The translations under genes were made by a program, and so were the position numbers. DNA of 64,000 nt. Origin: JAWPMT01 sp965601475. Lineage in GTDB: Bacteria > Bacteroidota > Bacteroidia > Cytophagales > Cyclobacteriaceae. The notes beneath the pieces were generated by a model that saw only the letters and a list, made by a program, of their open reading frames with translations, was not told the origin of the DNA and ran no database searches. Location: positions 4,030,001 to 4,094,000 of the forward strand of contig OZ271832.1 in the NCBI GenBank assembly GCA_965601475.1. The letters run 5' to 3'. Positions 58,792 through 64,000 of the stretch are shown in pieces; the stretch's first letter is position 1; the number at the start of each line of letters is the position of its first letter.

Positions 58792-61731
58792 TCATCCCTC
58801 CACCAGGATGAATGGGGCCCAGAAATAAGGATGCGGATAGTCAGCCTTGAGTGCATTTTGCGCTATGCGAAACGCCTGCCTGGGTGACTTGTCTCCGATG
58901 AGTAGCTCCTTGTAAAACCGGGTCATCAAGGCTATGGTGGCGTCATCACTGATTTTCCATAATGAAGTCAGTGTAACGTTCGCTCCGGCGTCGAGGAAAG
59001 ATCGCTGCAATCCAAAGATTCCCTCTCCATCGAATTGCTCTCCCTGGCCCGTTTGACAAGCTGACAGGACCACCAGTTGTGTCCCGGTGAAGTCCATGTG
59101 GACGATATCCTCTGCCGACACAATGCCATCGTTTGCTCCTTCCTGCTGCGTTCCGGTCAGTGTATTGGAGGCTCCTGAGAAAGTGATATAGCTTCGGAGG
59201 AACGGGTTTTCCATGAATTTTTGATACTGGACTCCAAGCTTTGCGCCCTTTTCATTGTATTGACGCCGGTTAAAACGTTCGGGAAATACTCCGTGAGTGG
59301 CAATGTGCAATATGCCGGGTTTCCGAATGCCTAGTAATTGTGATTCTGTGGCACGATCTCCCAGGTACGTGGTCCCGGTAACACTTTTCTTAGCACCTGC
59401 AAGGATTTGGTTGATTTCCTTTTCAGTCTCCAGCGGTGTGAGTTTGCTACCCTTGTATAGCCTGAGCTCATCCGCTGCTTTGGCCGAGGGCATGGTCATT
59501 TGCTCATAACTTGGATTTCCGAAAAGTGTGATTTTTCCTGTGGATCTAAATGGTCGATCAATATTTCGTTCTCTGATGTTGGCAATTTCTGAGAGTTTCA
59601 CCACCTCGACCTTGGAGAAAAGAAAGTCTTCGCCGTTTTCCAGCAAGAAGGCCTCAGGGTTGAAGGTGTGATAAATGCCATCAGCTGATAGGAATACGCG
59701 TTTGATCTCATTGAGGTGTGGCTCCAGCGGTTTCCAAAACCATTGATAGGGCTTTGTGTCACTGTACTTAGCGCGTTGTGGTGGAGGATTGGAAAGGGCT
59801 ATGTCCCTGTGACTGAAGGCCCGATATTCACCCTCGATTTTCCTGGCGTCTTCAATTATGACGTACTGTGGGGCTTCATTTTTTCGAACAATAAATAGTA
59901 GGTACGCTACCTTTTTTGGGTCTTCGAGGTCTTCAATGCGTTCAACGTCAACAAAGGCTTCGTGGGGTTTGAGCAGCTTTTGAATTTCCTGCCAGGTGAT
60001 GATGAATCGACTGGCGAAACTTGCGAAGTTGGTGTTTTGCGTAATTTCGAAATAGAGTTCCTTTTCACTCTTTCTGGTGGCCATTAGATCCTCGCGAAAA
60101 TCGGATGCTTCAAGTTCCTCCGGATCTAAACTTTGATGTAGTAGGCCTAGCTGGGCTTTCTTCTTTCTTAACTCCTTGTATCGTCGCTTTTGACCCTCCA
60201 ATTTCCTGACACCATCTCTGATGAAGGTACGCGCCCGGTAATCCGCTCCCTTAGAGGCTATGATTCCATTCAATGAGAAATTCAGAGGCCCTACCATGTC
60301 ATTAGGATCCTTAAATGGATCAAGTATCCCTTCCTTTAGGAATTTTAGGGCGATGTTCAGACTTATATCTCTATATTTCGCCATTTCTTCTAACTGATTC
60401 ACATCGTAGGTAAGCTCGCCGATTTCATCAAGATCCAGGATATCCTTGGCGCGCTTGTACTCTGCAAGCATGCCTTTGATTTGTGGAGCGTACTCATCGA
60501 CATCCTCATTGAAATGTCCCAGAACATCGGCTGTTTGGACTGTAGACATGGCAAAATCTGAAAACTGTTCCAGGTAGTCACCACTAAACATTTCCTGGTA
60601 GCCTTCCATGGCGCTCGCGGTTTGTATCGCCATGTATTTCTGGATGTTTTTCATGGTCTCCGGTAGTTTCTTTTGCACTGTTGATACTTCGGTCGGGGGG
60701 GTGCCGGGTCTCAGGATGAGAAGCCGCTTAAGAAAGAGGCTTACAAATTCGTCACTACTGAGGAAGTGCTCTTGATGCACTCTGGACATATCCCTGAGAA
60801 TTTTGAAATGCCATGCCTGCATCCAATCCATGCCTGCCAGTACCTTTTCCAATGGCTCGTAGGTGGTGATGATGGACGATGGATTGTACAACCTGTTCAT
60901 GGTTTTGTTGAGGTGGCGGTCAGACATCTTTTTTACACTACGCTGGGTATTGTTGAGTGCGGCATAGAGGTCTTCCAGGCTGCTATTCTCATCGAAATCA
61001 CCTACCAGGTCCGGAAAATACTTTTTTTGTTCTTTCAGGATCTTGAGGGCATTTTGCCGTTGCTCTTCCTCGTCCACACCGCTGTATTCTGCCACGATAG
61101 CCATAGCACCACCGATGTTCTCATTGTCTTCCATGACCAGGCGACTTGCCCCCAGGAGTTTTTCGTATTCTGCCTTTTCTTCTTCGGTGAGGTCTGCCGC
61201 ATCCAGCATCGTCTCCATAAACTTCAGATTTCCCTCCATGGCATCCTTCAGCTGTTTGTCGTATTCGTCGGATGCGTTGATGTTGAGTCTCCGCTTTACG
61301 CTGGTGAGTTGGCCCGTTTCCTCCAGGCTGTCGGCTATGGCCTTGGCATTTTTCTGTTCGGTCTGCTGCTGTTGCATCTGTGCCGATGCACCCAATAATT
61401 TTTTCAGGTAGGCACCGGACTCGCTGTCTTCACCGAGGGCCTCCACCATTTTCATTGGATCGGGCTGAAGTTTTTCCTGCATCGCCTTGTTACCCACTTT
61501 GCCATAGGCGTCGGCGATTTGAGAGGCTGTTATGTAATAGTCTTCTACTTCTTTTTTTAATGACGACCCCGCTGGAATGGCTTCATAGATTTTGATCTTT
61601 TCCTCGGGGCTGGTGGCACTCACCAGAGCGGTGTAGATTTTTGTGAATTCCGGGGAGTACTGCTGCTGTGTATTGCCCGATTTTGGGCTGATCAGGATGA
61701 AGCATATAATGACGATTCGGATGTTTGGCAT
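58792..61731 (-). CDS. Exported CHAT-domain protein (caspase-like peptidase)
   Basis: A 979-residue protein with an N-terminal signal peptide (ends SGNTQ). A long helical, TPR-poor region (30-~590) rich in Leu, Lys and Glu follows, with no clear TPR register. The C-terminal CHAT domain (~700-979) has the His of HIATHG (His813) and the Cys of VLSACQTGQG (Cys892), the caspase-type dyad, and ends in the family FWAPFILVEG. CHAT peptidases are used in bacterial cell-death and gasdermin-activation systems, but those are cytoplasmic. This copy appears to be exported. It lies between the LytTR regulator (103 bp upstream) and the duplicated helical protein. Confidence 0.85.
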   Translation of the reverse strand: MPNIRIVIICFILISPKSGNTQQQYSPEFTKIYTALVSATSPEEKIKIYEAIPAGSSLKKEVEDYYITASQIADAYGKVGNKAMQEKLQPDPMKMVEALGEDSESGAYLKKLLGASAQMQQQQTEQKNAKAIADSLEETGQLTSVKRRLNINASDEYDKQLKDAMEGNLKFMETMLDAADLTEEEKAEYEKLLGASRLVMEDNENIGGAMAIVAEYSGVDEEEQRQNALKILKEQKKYFPDLVGDFDENSSLEDLYAALNNTQRSVKKMSDRHLNKTMNRLYNPSSIITTYEPLEKVLAGMDWMQAWHFKILRDMSRVHQEHFLSSDEFVSLFLKRLLILRPGTPPTEVSTVQKKLPETMKNIQKYMAIQTASAMEGYQEMFSGDYLEQFSDFAMSTVQTADVLGHFNEDVDEYAPQIKGMLAEYKRAKDILDLDEIGELTYDVNQLEEMAKYRDISLNIALKFLKEGILDPFKDPNDMVGPLNFSLNGIIASKGADYRARTFIRDGVRKLEGQKRRYKELRKKKAQLGLLHQSLDPEELEASDFREDLMATRKSEKELYFEITQNTNFASFASRFIITWQEIQKLLKPHEAFVDVERIEDLEDPKKVAYLLFIVRKNEAPQYVIIEDARKIEGEYRAFSHRDIALSNPPPQRAKYSDTKPYQWFWKPLEPHLNEIKRVFLSADGIYHTFNPEAFLLENGEDFLFSKVEVVKLSEIANIRERNIDRPFRSTGKITLFGNPSYEQMTMPSAKAADELRLYKGSKLTPLETEKEINQILAGAKKSVTGTTYLGDRATESQLLGIRKPGILHIATHGVFPERFNRRQYNEKGAKLGVQYQKFMENPFLRSYITFSGASNTLTGTQQEGANDGIVSAEDIVHMDFTGTQLVVLSACQTGQGEQFDGEGIFGLQRSFLDAGANVTLTSLWKISDDATIALMTRFYKELLIGDKSPRQAFRIAQNALKADYPHPYFWAPFILVEG

Positions 61732-61834
61732 AGGTCCCGCATTGTTAGGCGATTTTCAAGTTAATTGAATTGCCATTTTTCCGGATGGGAAAAGGTGAAT
61801 GTCTGATAGGGGGGGCGGAAAAAATGATGAAACG

Positions 61835-62641
61835 TTATAATATGCGCAATCTGCCCAGCACCTCTTTGCGATATTTCTCTCCCACTTTAATCTCCTCACC
61901 TCTCACGATGAGCGATTTTTTTCCCTTGTGTTCGTGATCCCGGTCGGTATCAAGAATACGATCGACATACTGCAAATTCACCATATGAAAACGGCTGCAA
62001 CGCACGAGATATGGGTAGAATGCTACTCGGGGTTCCAGTTTGCTGAGACTGTATCCCACCGTGGGTGGTACCTTTCGCTCTTTCTCCAGGTACTCGACGG
62101 TCATGATCGTAGACTTTTCACCTCCTCCCGATTGGATGTAGACGATATCTTTGATGGGGATTTTGAATTTGCCTCTCCCATTCCGTACGAAGATCCGGTC
62201 ATTTAAGATTTTGATCTCATCACTATCCCTCTGAATGTTCTGCTCCCCGGTAGTGCCTTCCGGACGAAGTTCAAGTGCTCGTTTAGCGTTGGAGATGGCG
62301 GTTTTTAGCTCGTTGTTGGTAAAGGGTTTGTTCAAATAGGCAATAGGATAGGTCGCAGAGGTCCTGTCAAAGGTGGCTTCATCTTCCAAATGCGTCAGGT
62401 AAATGACCGGCGTATACTGCTCTTCATTGAGGGCTTCGGCGAGTTCAATCCCGTCCATTTCGCCTTTTAGATTGATGTCCAGCAATGCGATGTCCGGTGG
62501 ATTATCAAAGCTAAAGTCCATGGCATCTTCAGCCGATGCAAAAGTGCCAATCACAGTGCCCAGTCCCATGGAGACAACACGATCTTCCATGTCCATTGCC
62601 AGTAACTGTTTATCTTCAACGATCAGTATTTTCGATGACAT
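61835..62641 (-). CDS. LytTR-family response regulator
   Basis: A 268-residue regulator. The receiver has Glu9/Asp10, phosphoacceptor Asp55 (ALLDINLKGEMDG) and a Lys in YLNKPFTNNEL. The C-terminal LytTR domain (~150-268) has DRIFVRNGRGKFKIPIKDIVYIQSGG, seen here in parts, and RCSRFHMVNLQYVDRI near the end. It binds DNA through a beta-type LytTR fold. Its ATG lies within the end of the upstream kinase (26-bp overlap). Confidence 0.9.
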   Translation of the reverse strand: MSSKILIVEDKQLLAMDMEDRVVSMGLGTVIGTFASAEDAMDFSFDNPPDIALLDINLKGEMDGIELAEALNEEQYTPVIYLTHLEDEATFDRTSATYPIAYLNKPFTNNELKTAISNAKRALELRPEGTTGEQNIQRDSDEIKILNDRIFVRNGRGKFKIPIKDIVYIQSGGGEKSTIMTVEYLEKERKVPPTVGYSLSKLEPRVAFYPYLVRCSRFHMVNLQYVDRILDTDRDHEHKGKKSLIVRGEEIKVGEKYRKEVLGRLRIL

Positions 62642-64000
62642 GAGCGCCTTGGGTTACGGGTATCGTCACTACTATATTAAGGCCAGGATCCATATTTTCA
62701 AAACCAATCGACCCTTCCATCTCTTCGGTCAGTAGACGAATGAGTTGTAAGCCAAAGGACGTGGTTGTTGTGGGGTCTACGCTGGCAGGTAGCCCTGGAC
62801 CTGAGTCCACAGCACTAAGTATGATAGCGCCTGAATCGTGTGCCAATGTGATCTTTAGGTGTCCGGAACTTTGTTGAAAAGCATATTTGCACGCATTGAT
62901 GGTAATTTCATTTAAGATAAGACCAAAGTTCAGGGCCCATTCTTTGGAAACTTCCACCTCAGCCATATGTATCTCGACTTCAACTTGCTCCGGGCTGCTG
63001 AGGAGAGATTCTACGGTGTTGTGTGCTATTTTGGGTAGCAACTCGGCCAGGTCGACAAACTCGGCTTCCTGCGATTTGCTGCGAAAGAGTTGGTTGTACA
63101 AAAGGTTGATGGTCTCGATGCGCAGTCTCGTCCCTTCCATCAATTCCTTGGCGGGGCCGTTCAATCTCCTGGATTGAATATTGAGCACACCGGTTAGTTC
63201 TGACAGGGCGTTCCTGGTGAAGTGAAGGTTTTGGTCTGACAGGAGCCGGATTCGCTTGTTTTGAGTTTGTAGGCGACTGTTGAGCAACGCCACCTTTCGC
63301 CTTTGGCGATAGATGATGGCAATGGCAGCAAAGGCGAATGCCAGAAAGACCGCCAATGCTATGGCCACGGCTAGATTGTTGTCTGCTTTTTGTGCTGCCC
63401 TGTTACGGAGAAGAGCCTCCCACTTTCTTTCTTCTTCTTTGATCTGCAGTTGTTGCGCAGACATCACTTCCTGTACCCGGAGTTTTTCCTGGTTGAACAA
63501 AGAATCTCTCAGGCCAGCCCATTCTTTGAGGTTGTCGTAAGCACCTTTCCAATTCTGAAGGTTGCTCAGTAGGTCATTCTTGAACTCAAGGCTCCGCGCA
63601 AGCAGCGTGCGACTGTTCTGCACCCGTGCGTAGCTTTCAGCTTCCTTCACAAATGCAATCGCCTCTGGAAATTCGCCTAGATCCATGTGATATGCTGCCA
63701 GGGACAATGCTGAAGATGCCGCGCCATACTGGTCTTGTGAAGCTCTTCTTAGCTCATAGCTTTCTTGAAGGTATACCTTAGCGGAGTCCAGCTGGCCCTG
63801 TTGAAGAAACAAATCTCCCAAATTATGCAGCGGATGAGCGCGAGATTGTGGCAGATCAAGTTCACGGTGGACGCTGAGGGCCTTTCTAAGCCAAAGAGCA
63901 GCACTATCTATTTGACCAAGGCTACCATAGGCCAAACCCAAATTGTTGTAAGCTATGGCTACCCGCTGGGGCTGGCCGGCTTTTTCGTAGGCTTCCAGTG
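62616..64000 (-). CDS. TPR-containing sensor histidine kinase (partial, 5' end off the window)
   Basis: The frame continues to the right edge, where it reads LEAYEKAGQPQRVAIAYNNLGLAYG, a TPR unit, so the apparent start at 63941 is inside the gene. TPR units continue to ~63600. One membrane segment (NLAVAIALAVFLAFAFAAIAII in parts) follows, then a coiled coil and the kinase core with HFTRNALSELTGVL (His phosphoacceptor likely), NEITINACKYAF and AVDSGPGLPA. It pairs with the LytTR regulator through a 26-bp overlap. Confidence 0.87.
   Translation of the reverse strand, partial: LEAYEKAGQPQRVAIAYNNLGLAYGSLGQIDSAALWLRKALSVHRELDLPQSRAHPLHNLGDLFLQQGQLDSAKVYLQESYELRRASQDQYGAASSALSLAAYHMDLGEFPEAIAFVKEAESYARVQNSRTLLARSLEFKNDLLSNLQNWKGAYDNLKEWAGLRDSLFNQEKLRVQEVMSAQQLQIKEEERKWEALLRNRAAQKADNNLAVAIALAVFLAFAFAAIAIIYRQRRKVALLNSRLQTQNKRIRLLSDQNLHFTRNALSELTGVLNIQSRRLNGPAKELMEGTRLRIETINLLYNQLFRSKSQEAEFVDLAELLPKIAHNTVESLLSSPEQVEVEIHMAEVEVSKEWALNFGLILNEITINACKYAFQQSSGHLKITLAHDSGAIILSAVDSGPGLPASVDPTTTTSFGLQLIRLLTEEMEGSIGFENMDPGLNIVVTIPVTQGAHVIENTDR

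Noticed and set aside
60766..61398. Plus-strand 210-residue ORF
   Set aside because: Antisense to the CHAT-protein gene; composition follows the shadow frame.

Overview
The window comes from a member of the Bacteroidota, most likely a marine-type Cytophagales. Supporting signs are type IX secretion (a PorP/SprF-like protein, one type B sorting domain and two Por-type C-termini), a rRNA promoter of the Bacteroidota form (TTG, 19 nt, TAnnTTTG), a TonB receptor paired with a DUF4249 lipoprotein, TPR-type LuxR-like and LytTR regulators, and few Shine-Dalgarno sequences. The genus cannot be named from the sequence alone.

Layout. 1-9.1 kb is core: the 3' end of an unidentified gene, lpxB, then clpX, clpP and tig on the minus strand, a tRNA-Leu, and a plus-strand operon rsh-fur-STAS-purA. 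9.1-15.5 kb is a complete rRNA operon (promoter, leader, 16S, tRNA-Ile, tRNA-Ala, 23S, 5S, terminator). Its 16S-23S spacer is unusual. Two decayed copies of the 5' end of tRNA-Ile precede the real tRNA-Ile. A degenerate tRNA sits between the two real tRNAs. Three further copies of the 3' half of tRNA-Ala follow the real tRNA-Ala as a 100-bp tandem array. A copy of the 5S 3' tail lies beyond the terminator. 15.6-26.7 kb is a signalling and carboxylate region: DASS transporter, cNMP-fold histidine kinase, response regulator, CoA-transferase, then a REC-CRP-HTH regulator with its PAS kinase, a universal stress protein, a radical SAM protein and a membrane class III nucleotide cyclase.

26.7-43.8 kb is mixed: DUF4249/TonB receptor pair, KefG/KefC-like pair, 1-Cys peroxiredoxin, a TPR-HTH regulator, small membrane and lipoproteins, a secreted protein with a papain-like Cys/His arrangement, a tandem UspA protein, pgk, a Sua5/YwlC-like gene, and a three-gene operon ending in a CAT-like acetyltransferase. 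43.8-57.4 kb holds type IX secretion cargo: a 1.6-kresidue type B protein divergent from a PorP/SprF gene, an M48 protease, and a 2087-residue mosaic protein with 17 copies of a 51-residue two-cysteine repeat. 57.6-64 kb has an internally duplicated secreted helical protein, an exported CHAT-protease-like protein, and a LytTR response regulator with its TPR histidine kinase, which runs off the right edge.

How the genes may work together. rsh and purA in one operon link ppGpp metabolism to a known ppGpp-sensitive enzyme. The REC-CRP regulator, two UspA genes and three Crp/Fnr-like palindromes suggest a local stress regulon (inference). The CHAT protein, the duplicated helical protein and the adjacent two-component pair are the best candidate for an undescribed protein system. 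The rearranged rRNA spacer is the most striking DNA-level feature.
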